Assembly: GCF_029223525.1 (NCBI RefSeq)
Contig: NZ_JARHTQ010000018.1
Span: 62,001-126,000 of the forward strand
DNA: 64,000 bases
From: Streptantibioticus ferralitis
Lineage (GTDB): Bacteria > Actinomycetota > Actinomycetes > Streptomycetales > Streptomycetaceae
Direction of reading: 5' to 3'
Shown here: positions 46,808 to 57,000 of the stretch, in pieces
Numbering within the stretch: the first letter of the stretch is position 1
How the letters are laid out: each line of letters opens with the position of its first letter
The notes under the pieces: generated by a model
The model's input: the letters and a program-made list of their open reading frames with translations, nothing else
What the model was told of the DNA's origin: nothing
Database searches by the model: none
Program-made: the position numbers and the translations under genes

Positions 46808-46881
46808 CCTCAGACCTCCGGATTCCACCCTCCAACCCGGATCCCGGCCCCGCATCACGATTGATAACGAAAGGCACTGTC

Positions 46882-47382
46882 ATGAACCTCCGCAAGCCCC
46901 GCATTCTGATCACCCTGTCCGCCGCCGCTGTCGGCGTCACCCTCCTGGGCGGTACCGCCTTCGCCGACAAGGCTCCCGACCGCGACATCCCGAGCCAGGT
47001 CACGGCCTGGGCCGCGGCCTGGAACGGCACCGACCCCCACCAGCTCGGCAACCTCTTCACCAGCGACGGCACCTACACCGACGAAGCCGTCGTCCTCACC
47101 TCCCACGGCCGCCAGGAGATCAGCGGATGGAAGGCACGCACCGACATGCTCATCGACAACGTCCACGACACCGTGACCGGCGCCTACCGAAGCGGTGACC
47201 ACATCACCATCGAGTCGGTGTACGCCGGGCACATCAAGGGCGCACCCAAGCCCTTCGCGGTGCCCATGGCCACCATCCTCGTCCTCGACGGGAAGCAGAT
47301 CGCCAGCGATAAGGACTACTACAACCTCAACGCGGTTCTCACCCAGTCCGGCCTGCCCACTGACTGGACCCCCGGCAAGTAA
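46882..47382 (+). CDS. Secreted NTF2-like / SnoaL-like protein
   Basis: A 166-residue exported protein with signal peptide RILITLSAAAVGVTLLGGTA and cleavage near AFA at about 29. The mature part is NTF2-like: VTAWAAAWNGTDPHQLGNLF, TSDGTYTDEAVV and FAVPMATILVLDGKQI. GAAAGGCAC precedes the ATG at 46882. It is the last gene of the 43383-47382 unit and is followed by a strong hairpin. Being secreted, it would act outside the cell, unlike its operon partners; the ligand is unknown. Confidence 0.82.
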   Translation: MNLRKPRILITLSAAAVGVTLLGGTAFADKAPDRDIPSQVTAWAAAWNGTDPHQLGNLFTSDGTYTDEAVVLTSHGRQEISGWKARTDMLIDNVHDTVTGAYRSGDHITIESVYAGHIKGAPKPFAVPMATILVLDGKQIASDKDYYNLNAVLTQSGLPTDWTPGK

Positions 47383-47444
47383 CCCTCACAGTCCTGAGCG
47401 AGCCCGCCGACCCAGAGCAAGGCCTGGCCAACACCGAGTGCAGA

Positions 47445-47490
47445 CGCCGGAGGTCCCGGTACCCACCAGCGGGTACCGGGATCTCCGGCG
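47445..47490. terminator. Strong hairpin terminating the carotenoid oxygenase operon
   Basis: Two 20-base arms pair at 19 of 20 positions (CGCCGGAG at the base, CCCGGTACCC at the tip) around the loop ACCAGC. It starts 63 bases after the last stop. No T-run follows. Confidence 0.75.
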
Positions 47491-48013
47491 GTGGTGGAAG
47501 CCGACGCGAGCCCGCGCGGCAGGTGACAACATCTCGACCCGTCAGTGGCAACCATCGCGCTCAACTCGGAGAGAAGGCCCAGGTCATGGTGGAGTCCCGG
47601 TGACATCTACCTCGACCAGGCCGACAAGACCGGCGGCCTCCTCTGGCCCGTCCCCGACGAGCTGCCCGCCGCCTGATCAGGGCACCACTCGGAGCGACGT
47701 GGCCTTGGGCGCAAAAGCGTCCAGGCCGCGTCGGGGCGGAGTGCTCCGACGCATGCCCGGCTTCGGCACTCGATCTGATTGACCATCGGGCGCCTCCACT
47801 TTCGTCCTTTCCGTTGATCGCCGTGTGGGCCCCGGGCGGGTAGATGTGGCGTCATCAGGCTGCGCGGGCCGGGACAGCAGAGAAGGGACGCTCGACGCAC
47901 GGTGGCCGAGGTGCTGACTGGCGGGGTGGACCGGTTCGGCCGTGCGTACACGCTCGGTCCGGGGTCGGCGGACCGCAGTCCGTCCAGCACCGTTGACGGC
48001 GCCTGTCGCGTCG
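47491..48013. other. Region without an intact gene between convergent units
   Basis: About 520 bases. A short forward stretch near 47595-47676 reads DIYLDQADKTGGLLWPVP and ends in a stop, which looks like the tail of a lost gene. Nothing else is recognisable. Confidence 0.45.
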
Positions 48014-48664
48014 TCAACGGCCCGCGAGGGCTTCCGTTTCGGCGGCGTAGAGCTGGGCGGGGTCGAATCCCATGCCGGTGAAGTGGCCGGCGAGTTCGAG
48101 GGAGAGCACGCCGTGGAGGCGGGTCCAGAAGGTGAGGGCACGGCGGAGCGCTGACGGCGGGGCCGGGTGCTGTCCGGCCCAGGCCCGGCGCTCGGCCAGG
48201 TGCGGGTCGAGCGGGGACGGCGCCGTGGCGGGCGGTTGCTCGGCGGTGCAGGCGTCGAGGAGGACGGTCATGATCTCGGAGGTGATTCGCGTGGTGTCTT
48301 CGGGCGCTTGGTATCCGGGCACGGGGGTGCCGTAGACGAGGAAGTACCGCTGGGGGTCGGCCAGAGCCCACTGGCGCAGGGCGTGCGCCAGGTCGCCGAG
48401 GTCGGCGCCGGCCTCGGCGCGGGCGCGGAAGGTGTCGGCCAGGCTGCGGTAGGCGTCTTTGACGAGTTCGGTGATCAGCTCGTCGCGGTTGGCGAAGTAC
48501 CGGTAGAGGGCCGGTCCGCTCATGCCCATCTGCTTGGCGATGGCGTTGAGGGACAGGGCGTAGGCCCCGGCGGCAGCGAGCTGTGTCCAGGCGTGTTGCT
48601 TGATTTCCTCCCGCACCTGGGCGCGGTACCGCTCCCTCGGAGTCCTCGTGTCCGCCTCGATCAC
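48014..48664 (-). CDS. TetR/AcrR-family transcriptional repressor
   Basis: A 216-residue regulator starting at ATG 48664. The HTH at about 37-65 reads LSLNAIAKQMGMSGPALYRY then FANRDELI, and the C-terminal TetR_C-type domain includes RYFLVYGTPVPGYQAP and TRLHGVLSLELAGHF. It is divergent from the MDR oxidoreductase gene; the 136-base gap holds a 19-base imperfect palindrome. It is likely to repress that gene and itself. Confidence 0.9.
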   Translation of the reverse strand: MIEADTRTPRERYRAQVREEIKQHAWTQLAAAGAYALSLNAIAKQMGMSGPALYRYFANRDELITELVKDAYRSLADTFRARAEAGADLGDLAHALRQWALADPQRYFLVYGTPVPGYQAPEDTTRITSEIMTVLLDACTAEQPPATAPSPLDPHLAERRAWAGQHPAPPSALRRALTFWTRLHGVLSLELAGHFTGMGFDPAQLYAAETEALAGR

Positions 48665-48704
48665 GACCTGTCCCCCACTCTCTCGAATGCAGCACCCCCG
48701 TTCA

Positions 48705-48723
48705 GTTAGAGGCTATCACTAAC
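48705..48723. promoter_or_regulatory. Putative TetR operator, GTTAGnG-N5-CnCTAAC
   Basis: A 19-base dyad with arms GTTAGAG and CACTAAC, placed 40 bases before the tetR start and 77 before the oxidoreductase start. Position and size fit a TetR dimer site controlling both genes. Confidence 0.6.
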
Positions 48724-48800
48724 GCTCTTGACTCTCACCCATCGTGGGAGTTATAACTTCTAGCGAACGCGAATCCATCTATCAAGAAGAGGGGGCGGTC

Positions 48801-49832
48801 ATGGGTAGCGCACACCTCGTCCAGGTCGTTCTGCCGGGCATCGTGGCTCCGGAAGGCCTGAAGATCCGCCAAGCAGCCGTACCGGACGCCGGCCGGGGAC
48901 AGATCGTGATCGCCATGGAGGCGACCGGCGTCTCGTTCGCCGAGCAGCAGATGCGCCGCGGGCGGTACTACGACCAGCCGCCGTTCCCGTTCGTGCCCGG
49001 CTACGACCTCGTGGGTCGGGTGCTGACGACCGGCCAGGGTGTCGACCCGGGCCTGGCCGGGCGGCGGGTGGCCGCGCTGGTGAAGGTCGGCGGGTGGGCC
49101 AGCCATGTGGCGGTCGACGCCGAGGACGCGGTCCAGGTCCCGGACGGCATCACGGCGGCGGAGGCCGAGACCGTAGTGGTCAACGGCATCACCGCCTGGC
49201 AGATGCTGCACCGCAAGGCCCGGGTGCGCGCCGGGCAGACCGTCCTGGTGCACGGCGCCAGCGGCGGCGTGGGCTCCGTCCTGGTCCAACTCGCCCGTGC
49301 GGCGGGCGTGAACGTGATCGGCACGGCCTCCGCCCGGCACCACGACGCCCTGCGGGACCTGGGCGTCGTCCCGGTCGACTACCGCGCTGGCGACGTGCCC
49401 GCCCGGGTCCGGGAGCTGGCGCCCAGCGGGGTGGACGCCGTCTTCGACCACGTCGGCGGCCGAAGTGTCACCGACTCCTGGCACCTGCTCGCCCCCGGCG
49501 GCACCCTCGTCGCCTACGGCAGCGCCTCCACCCGCGACGACACCGGCTCCAAACAGTGGCCCGTGCTGAAGATCCTCGCCCGCACCTGGCTCTGGAACAC
49601 CCTGCCCAACGGCCGCCGCGCCCACTTCTACAACATCTGGGCCGGCCGGGCCCTGAGCAAGGACCGCTTCCGCGCCCGGCTGCGGGCCGACCTCACCGAG
49701 GTCTTCGCCGCCGTCCGCCGCGGCGACGTCACCGCCCGCATCGCCGCCCAACTGCCGCTCACCAGGGCTGCCGAGGCACTGCGCCTCGCAGAGTCCGGCA
49801 CCGTCACCGGCAAGGTCGTCCTGACCCCCTGA
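48801..49832 (+). CDS. Medium-chain (MDR) quinone oxidoreductase-like dehydrogenase
   Basis: A 343-residue NADPH-dependent oxidoreductase; ATG 48801 with AGAGGGGGC upstream is preferred over ATG 48744, which lies close to the promoter region. The N-terminal GroES-like domain (GVSFAEQQMRRGRYYDQPPF) lacks structural zinc cysteines, and the nucleotide fold carries VLVHGASGGVGSVLVQLA at about 148-165. These point to the zinc-independent quinone oxidoreductase branch. It may detoxify quinones or enones. Divergent from the TetR gene and probably regulated by it. Confidence 0.88.
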   Translation: MGSAHLVQVVLPGIVAPEGLKIRQAAVPDAGRGQIVIAMEATGVSFAEQQMRRGRYYDQPPFPFVPGYDLVGRVLTTGQGVDPGLAGRRVAALVKVGGWASHVAVDAEDAVQVPDGITAAEAETVVVNGITAWQMLHRKARVRAGQTVLVHGASGGVGSVLVQLARAAGVNVIGTASARHHDALRDLGVVPVDYRAGDVPARVRELAPSGVDAVFDHVGGRSVTDSWHLLAPGGTLVAYGSASTRDDTGSKQWPVLKILARTWLWNTLPNGRRAHFYNIWAGRALSKDRFRARLRADLTEVFAAVRRGDVTARIAAQLPLTRAAEALRLAESGTVTGKVVLTP

Positions 49833-49984
49833 CCCGCTGACCCCCTGACGCGCACCGCCCCTGGATGTCGCCGCCCGCCGGCCGTCGGACGAATCCGACC
49901 AGCCCCCCGACCTCAGCCGGCAACCCGCTGTGAGCATCGCCCGGGGCCGAACACGACGAACGCGGCGCCGAAGAGCCGGACAAC

Positions 49985-50650
49985 CGAAGGCGCGGTGAGC
50001 AGGGCCGCGCGCATCCCAGTGCAGCCGTCCTGCGCGCGCTCACGCGGACGCTGCGCCTGTCCGGCACCGAGTACGAACTGGCATGCCGCCCGGCAGGCCA
50101 CGCCGCCGAACGAGGCGGACTGATGCCGCAGCACATCGGCCCGAGCGTGCAGCGCCTGCTCGACCGTCTCGCGGACACCCCGATCGCCGTCTTCGACGCG
50201 GCCTGGACGCTGCTAGAGCACAACGATCTGTGGACCGCGCTGCACGGCGACATGCGCGGCCGCGGCGGCCGGTCGGCGAACCCGGTGTGGAGGTCCTTCC
50301 ACGACGCCCCTGGACGGGTGCGACACCTGTTTCCAGACGATCACAAGAAATCCCTCGTCGCCGACCTGCGCGACGTAGCGACGCGCTACCCAGCCGACCG
50401 CGAGCTGGCGGACATGACCGCGAACTGCACACATCGAGCCCCGAATTCGCCCGCCTGTGGAATAACTCCACCGTCGCGTACCACGGGAACGAACGTAAGA
50501 CCGTCGACCATCCCGAAGTCGGCGAACTCGAACTCAACTGCGACGTGTTATCGGTACACGGCACAGACCCGCGCATCATCGTCTTCACAGCGGCACCCGG
50601 CAGCGAAGCAGCCGACAAGTCACGACTGCTGACGGTCCTCGGTATCGAGG
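49985..50650 (+). pseudogene. MmyB-like XRE-family regulator, frameshifted and lacking its HTH
   Basis: The ligand-binding half is clear: VLRALTRTLRLSGTEYELAC, then IGPSVQRLLDRLADTPIAVF, DAAWTLLEHNDLW, RYPADRELADM in one frame. Near 50430 the match changes frame and continues as SSPEFARLWNNSTVAYHGNE, KTVDHPEVGELELNCDVLSV, to LLTVLGIEDMP. The N-terminal XRE helix-turn-helix normally preceding this domain is missing or scrambled before 49985. It is therefore unlikely to bind DNA. It lies just upstream of the polyketide synthase and could be a lost regulator. Confidence 0.75.
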
Positions 50651-51013
50651 ACATGCCCGCGCCACGATTGCCCGGATCCCAACAGAAGCCCACTCCAACG
50701 CCGCGGCGCAGTGCCGAACCGGCGTCATGGCGTATTCGTGACCGGCGAATTGCTGATAGGGACACCGTCTCAATGGCCGACCCCGCCCGGTCAAGGATCG
50801 GCTGGCATGCCCGCGCGCCGCCGGCGGGGCGGGCGCTTCTTGGGGGCAGCGGCCACCACATATGACCAGGCGGACGGCTGGTGGTCGCTCATCGTCACCT
50901 GTTTGGGCTGCTTCTTTCAGCCTGGGAACTCTGGTCACTTCCGTCCCAATCGCCGTGGGCACAGCGGGTAGGCTGGCGCGCTGTCGCGGTCTGAGCCGTT
51001 AGGAGGAGTTTCG
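50651..51013. other. Upstream region of the polyketide synthase gene
   Basis: No gene is supported. AGGAGG at 51001-51006 is a strong ribosome site for GTG 51014. The promoter is probably within the last 150 bases; I see no clear operator. Confidence 0.5.
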
Positions 51014-54000
51014 GTGGCTTCCTCAACACAACCTCTTGACACTGCCGACGATCGAGGGACGAACCGCGGCTGGGCCGAGCCGATCGCGATCGTCGGAATC
51101 GGCTGCCGCTTCCCCGGCGGGATCACGGATCCCCGGAGCTTCTGGGAGCTGGTCGTCTCCGGAGTGGACGCTATCACCGACATTCCGGCTGACCGGTGGA
51201 ATGCCGATGGCTTTTTCGACGCCGATTCCGCTACTCCGGGCCGGATGTTCATCCGGCAGGGAGGGTTTCTCCGTTCGGCTCTGGAGGAGTTCGACGCGGG
51301 TTTCTTCGGGATGCCGCCGCGTGAGGCCGCCGCATTGGATCCGCAGCAGAGGCTGCTGCTGGAAGTGACCTGGGAAGCCTTCGAGGACGCCGGAATTCCG
51401 CCGAGTTCGACCGCCGCCACCGATGTGGGCGCATTCGTCGGAGGGTTCACTTTCGACGCCGCGGGTCTGGCGATGGCCGACCAGAACCGGCATCTGCTCA
51501 GCGTGGCCACCCCGACCGGGGTGAGCATGACCATGCTCGCGGCGCGGCTGTCGTACACGTTCGACTGGCAGGGGCCGTGCTTCACGCTCGACACCGCGTG
51601 TTCCTCGTCGCTGGTCGCGCTCCACCAGGCATGCTCCGCGCTGGACCGTGGCGAGTGCGAACTGGCGGTGGCCGGCGGCGTGAACATGATGTTCCTTCCG
51701 GTCACCACGATGGCGATGGCGAAGGGACAGTTCCTGTCCCCGGACGCCCGCTGTAAGTCGTTCGACCACCGTGCGAACGGATATGTACGCAGCGAAGGTG
51801 CGGGAATGGTCGTGCTCAAGCCGCTTTCCGCGGCTCAGCGCGGCGGCGACCGGATCCACGCGGTGGTCCGCGGAACGGCGGTGAACCATGACGGCCGTAC
51901 TCCCGGCGTGCCGGTGCCCAGCATCGAGGCCCAACGTGCCTTGATCCGGCGGGTGTTCCGGGCGACCGGTGTCGAGCCGGGTTCGGTGGGCTACTACGAG
52001 GCCCACGGCACGGGCACCGCCGTGGGGGATCCGATCGAGGCGGCGGCGATCGGTGACGCACTCGACGGCTCCGACCGCACCCACTGGATGGGTTCGGTGA
52101 AGTCGAACTTCGGCCACACCGAGGCGGCGGCCGGGGTGGCGGGAGTGATCAAGGCGAGCCTGTGCCTGGAACACGGGCTCATCCCGCCGAACGTGCACCT
52201 CGAAAAGCCCAACCCCGATATCCCGTTCGACCGGCTACCGTTGCGCGTGCCCACCGAGTCGGTCCCCTTTCCGAAGTACGACGGGCCGCGGCGGGCGGGG
52301 GTCAACTCGTTCGGCGTCGGTGGTACGAACGCACACGCCATTCTCGAGGAGGCACCGGGCGTCAGGTCCGTCGGAACCGGCGGGACCGGTGGGAAGGACG
52401 GCGGCGAGCCGCTGTTGCTCCCGCTGTCGGCGCGGAGCCAAGGGGCGCTGCGCGCGCTCGCCGACGCCTACGCGACCCTGCTCGAACAGCCGGAGGCGCC
52501 GGCGTTACGGCGCGTCGCCGGTGCCGCCGCAAGACGGCGCGACCACCATTCCCTGCGGGCCTTCGTCGTCGCCGCCGACCCCGAGGAAGCGGCCGGGAAA
52601 CTGCGGCAGCTCGGAGTCGCCCCGCAGCGGACGGAACGGCGGGCGGTCGCGTTCGTCTACACGGGAATGGGCCCGCAGTGGTGGGGAATGGGCCGGGAAC
52701 TGCTGCTGGAAGAGCCACGCTTCGCCGAGGTCGTCGCCGCGTGTGACGCGACCCTCGAGAGGTTCGGCGTTTCGGTCCGCGAGGAACTGCTCCGCGACGA
52801 GGCCGAATCCCGATTGACCAGGACCCTCTATGCGCAGGTCGCCAATTTCGTGGTGCAGGCCGGGCTGACGGCGCTGTGGCGCGACTGGGGAATCGAGCCT
52901 GCCGCGATCGTGGGCCACAGCGTGGGCGAGGTGGCTGCAGCACATGCGGCCGGTGTGTACACGCTGGAGGACGCGCTGACAGTGAGCTTCCACCGGGCGA
53001 GTCTGCAATCGACGCTCGCCGGTCGCGGCAGCATGATCGCGGTCGGCCTGCCCGCCGACGAGCTCTCCCCCTACCTGGCCGAAGGCGTATCGGTGGCCGC
53101 GATCAACAGCATGACGGCGACCACGCTGGCCGGTGGTCATGAGGCCGTCGACGCCGTGGCCGAACGGCTGAAGGCGGCGGGCGCAGCCGTCACGCCGCTG
53201 CGGGTCGAAGTGGCCTACCACAGCCCGCAGATGGACGAGATCCGCGAAGCACTGCCGGCGGCCCTGGCCGGCATCCGGCCGGGCCGGGCCCAGGTGCCGC
53301 TGTACTCGACGGTGACCGGCGACCGGGTCGACGGCTCCGAGCTCGACGGCGAGTACTGGTGGGGGAACGTCCGGCAACCGGTGCGTTTCGCCGACGCCTT
53401 CCGGCGCCTACTCGGCCAGGGGCCCGGGGCGGTGCTGGAGGTCGGGCCGCATCCGGTGCTTGCTGCGGCGGTGGACGAGGCCCTGACCGACCGCGGCACC
53501 GATGCGGTACGGCTGGCCTCACTGCGCCGGGACCGCCCGCAGCGTCAGCAACTGCTGGAAACGCTCGGTTCCCTCTACACGGCCGGTGCCACGCCGAACT
53601 GGGAGCGGGTGCACCCCGGCCCGCCGGACCACATCGACCTCCCGCTCTACCCGTGGCAGCGGGACCGCCACTGGAGCGAGTCGCCGGCCTCCCGGCAGGC
53701 GCGCCTGAACCTCGGCGGCCTGTCCCTCGGCGGCCGGACCGTCGCCTCGGCCACGCCGATCCAGAACGTCGAACTGGGCACGGCCGAGTTCCCGTACCTC
53801 GAAGACCACCGGATCGGCGACGATGTGATCTTCCCGGGCGCCGGGTACGTCGAGGCCGCGCTCGCCATGTTTCCCGACGACGAGCCATGCTTCCTTGAGG
53901 ACATCGTCTTCCACCGGCCGCTCGTGCTCTCGCCGTCCTCGGTGACCACCCTGCGCGTCGGTTACGATCCGACGCGCCGACAGGTGAGCCTGCACAGCCG

Positions 54001-57000
54001 CGCCCAAGCGGACGACCCCGACTGGGCGCTGCACACCGAGCTGCGCCGGTCGTACCTCGCCGGGCCGGCGCTGCCGCCGCCGCGCACCGACACCCTCGCC
54101 GAGCACACCTGTTCGTTGCCGATGCTCGACCACGACGAGGTGTACGCACGCCTCGCCGCCGGCGACCTGAACTACGGACCGGCGTTCCGCGCTGTCGACC
54201 GGCTGTGGCTCCGGGAGCAGACCGGAGAGGTCTTCGCCGAGATCGACCTCGACACCGTGGACCCGGCGGGCCACCGCCTGCACCCGGTGTTCCTGGACGC
54301 CGGTCTCCAGGCCGTGTTCGCCGGGGCTCTCGTGCTCGGCGGTCCCGCCGCGGCCGGCACCTACGTACCGGCCCGTATCGCCGAACTCCGGTACTACCGC
54401 GCACCAGGCCAGCGGCTGTGGGTCCACGGCCGCGACCGGCACAGCACGGTCCCGGGACGGTTCGAATGCGACCTCACCCTCGTCACCGACCACGGCGAGG
54501 TCGTCGCGGAGGTGGTCGGCCTGCGCGCCCAGCGCCTGGCCGACGACGGCGCCGTGACCACCGCACCCGGTCAGCGCCTCTACTACGAGCACGCCTGGCG
54601 GCCGGAACCGCTCGACCGCACCGGCGACGCCGAGGGCACCTGGATTCTCGTCGGCTCCTCGGCCACCGCAGCCGGGCTGGAACGACGGCTCACCGCGTCG
54701 GGCGGCACCGTCATGCGCACCGACCCGGCCGAGGAGGACTGGCCGGAACGCGTCAAGGGCTGCCGCGGCGTGGTCTACGTCGCGGACCACCGGACGGCCG
54801 ACGCGCCCGTGTGCGCACCGGTCGCCGAGCCGCTCCGGCTGGTGCAGGCGATGCCGGTCGCCGAGGTGCCGCTGTTCATCGTCACCGCCGGTACGCAGAG
54901 CGTCTCCCCCGAGGACCAGACCACCGACCCGTTCGCCGCCGCGCTGTGGGGGTTCGGCCGGGTCGTCAACGCCGAACGGCCGGAACTGCGCTGCCGCCTC
55001 ATCGACATCGACGCGGGCGCCGAGGACGCACTGCTGGACGAGCTCCTCCACGACGGGCTCGACGAGGTGGCGCTGCGCGGCGACACGCGCCACATCCGAC
55101 GGCTGGAACCCGCCGGGGACCTGTCCCCGCTACACCAGGTGAACACCCGTACCGACATCACGCCGGTCCGCCTCGGCGTGCTCCGCACCACCGCCGACAA
55201 CCTCCGGTTCGCCGCGTCTCTCCGGCGAGAGCCCGGCCCCACCGAGGTCGAGATCGAAGTCGCCTACGTCGGCGTCAACTTCAAGGACGTGCTGAAGGTG
55301 ACCGGGCTGCTCGCGCCACAGGCGATGGAGGGCAGCCACTCGCGGGAGACGCTCGGCCTGGAGTGCTCGGGCACCGTCGTCCGGGTCGGCGAGGACGTGA
55401 CCGACCTGGTACCCGGCGACGAGGTGTTCGCGCACAGCCGGGCACTATTCGCATCGCATGTGACGCTCGACGCGGTTCGGGTGGTGCGCAAGCCCGCCAG
55501 GCTGTCCCCGGCACAGGCCGCCTCGCTGCTCCCGGTGGTCACGGCGTACCTTTCGCTGATACGAATGGCCAGGGTACGCGCGGGCGACCGGGTCCTGGTC
55601 CACTCGGCCGCCGGGGGCGTCGGGCTGGCCGCGGTCCGCATCGCCGCCCGGCTCGGCGCCGAGGTGTTCGCCACCGCCGGCAGTCGAACACGGCGGGAGT
55701 TCCTGCGCGACCAGGGCCTGGCCCACGTGGCCGACTCCCGGTCCACGGCGTTCGCCGACGACGTGCTCCGCTGGACCGGTGGCGAAGGCGTCGACGTCAT
55801 CGTCAACTCGCTGCCCGGGGAGATGATCCACCACAACCTCCGGGTGCTCCGCACCTTCGGCCACTTCGTCGAATTGGGCAAACCCGGCACCGACACCGGT
55901 CCCGCACAGCGGGCGATGACGCACCACTCGTTCGACTACGACCAGATGATGGCACTGCGGCCGGAGGACGTCCGTACGTCCATGCGGGAGGTGGCCGCCC
56001 TCTTCGAGAAGGGCGTCATCGCCCCGCTGCCGGTCACCGAGCTGCCCGCCGACCAGGTCGACAAGGCGATGCTGGCGATGGGCGGGCCCGACCACCTCGG
56101 CAAGATCGTAGTTCGCCTGTCCGGTGAACCGGTCACCGTTCCCGCCTCCTCACTCACCGGATCGCCGGTCCGGCCCGACGCCACCTATGTGCTCATAGGC
56201 GGCCTGGGCGGCCTGGGGCGTACGGTCGCCCGCTGGCTCGCCGAGCGGGGAGCCGGTCATCTCGTACTGGTCGGACGCAGCGGTGTCGCGACGGCCGAGG
56301 CCGAGCGGGCGCTGGCCGAGCTGACCGGCCAGGGCGTCGAGGTCCGGGTCGAGAAGGCCGACGTGGCCGACCGGAACCAGGTGGCCGCCCTGCTCGCGCG
56401 GATCCGCACCACGATGCCGCCGATCCGGGGCATCGTCCACGCCGCGGCCGACTTCGACGACGCCGTGCTCTCGGACACCGACGCGGCGCGCCTGGTGGCC
56501 GCCACCCGGCCGAAGGCGGACGGCGCCTGGAACCTGCATCTGGAGACCCGACCGGACACCCTCGACTTCTTCCTGCTCTTCTCCTCGGTGGGGGCACAGC
56601 TGGGCTCCGTCGCACTGGGCGCCTATGCGACCGCGAACGAGTTCCTGAACGCCCTCGCCCGCTACCGGAGCGCCCGGGGCCTGCCCGCCACCAGCATCGG
56701 CTGGGGCATGATCGACGACGTGGGCGTGGCGGTCAGCGGCAACGGTGAGGTCGGCTCCTTCCTTCGCCGCAACGGGCACGTCGGCTTGTCACCCGCGCGG
56801 TTCGTGACCGAGCTGGAGACGGTACTGCGGACCCGTCCGGTCGAGGCCTCGGTGGCCGACATCGACTGGCCGCACTGGGCCCGGGCCAACCCGCAGCTCG
56901 CCTCGCTGCCGCGGGTCCGCTCGGTGGTGCCGGCCGGTGCGGCAGGCAGCGGCGACGGGTCAGGCGCGCCGCGCCTGGGGAGCCTCAGCCCGCAGGAACG

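Noticed and set aside
45026-46858. A 610-residue reverse open frame opposite the carotenoid oxygenase
   Set aside because: High GC keeps the antisense frame open; composition is Gly/Val-biased and the sense strand has all catalytic histidines.
53519-55093. A 524-residue reverse open frame inside the polyketide synthase
   Set aside because: Antisense shadow of the DH and linker region, without any domain.
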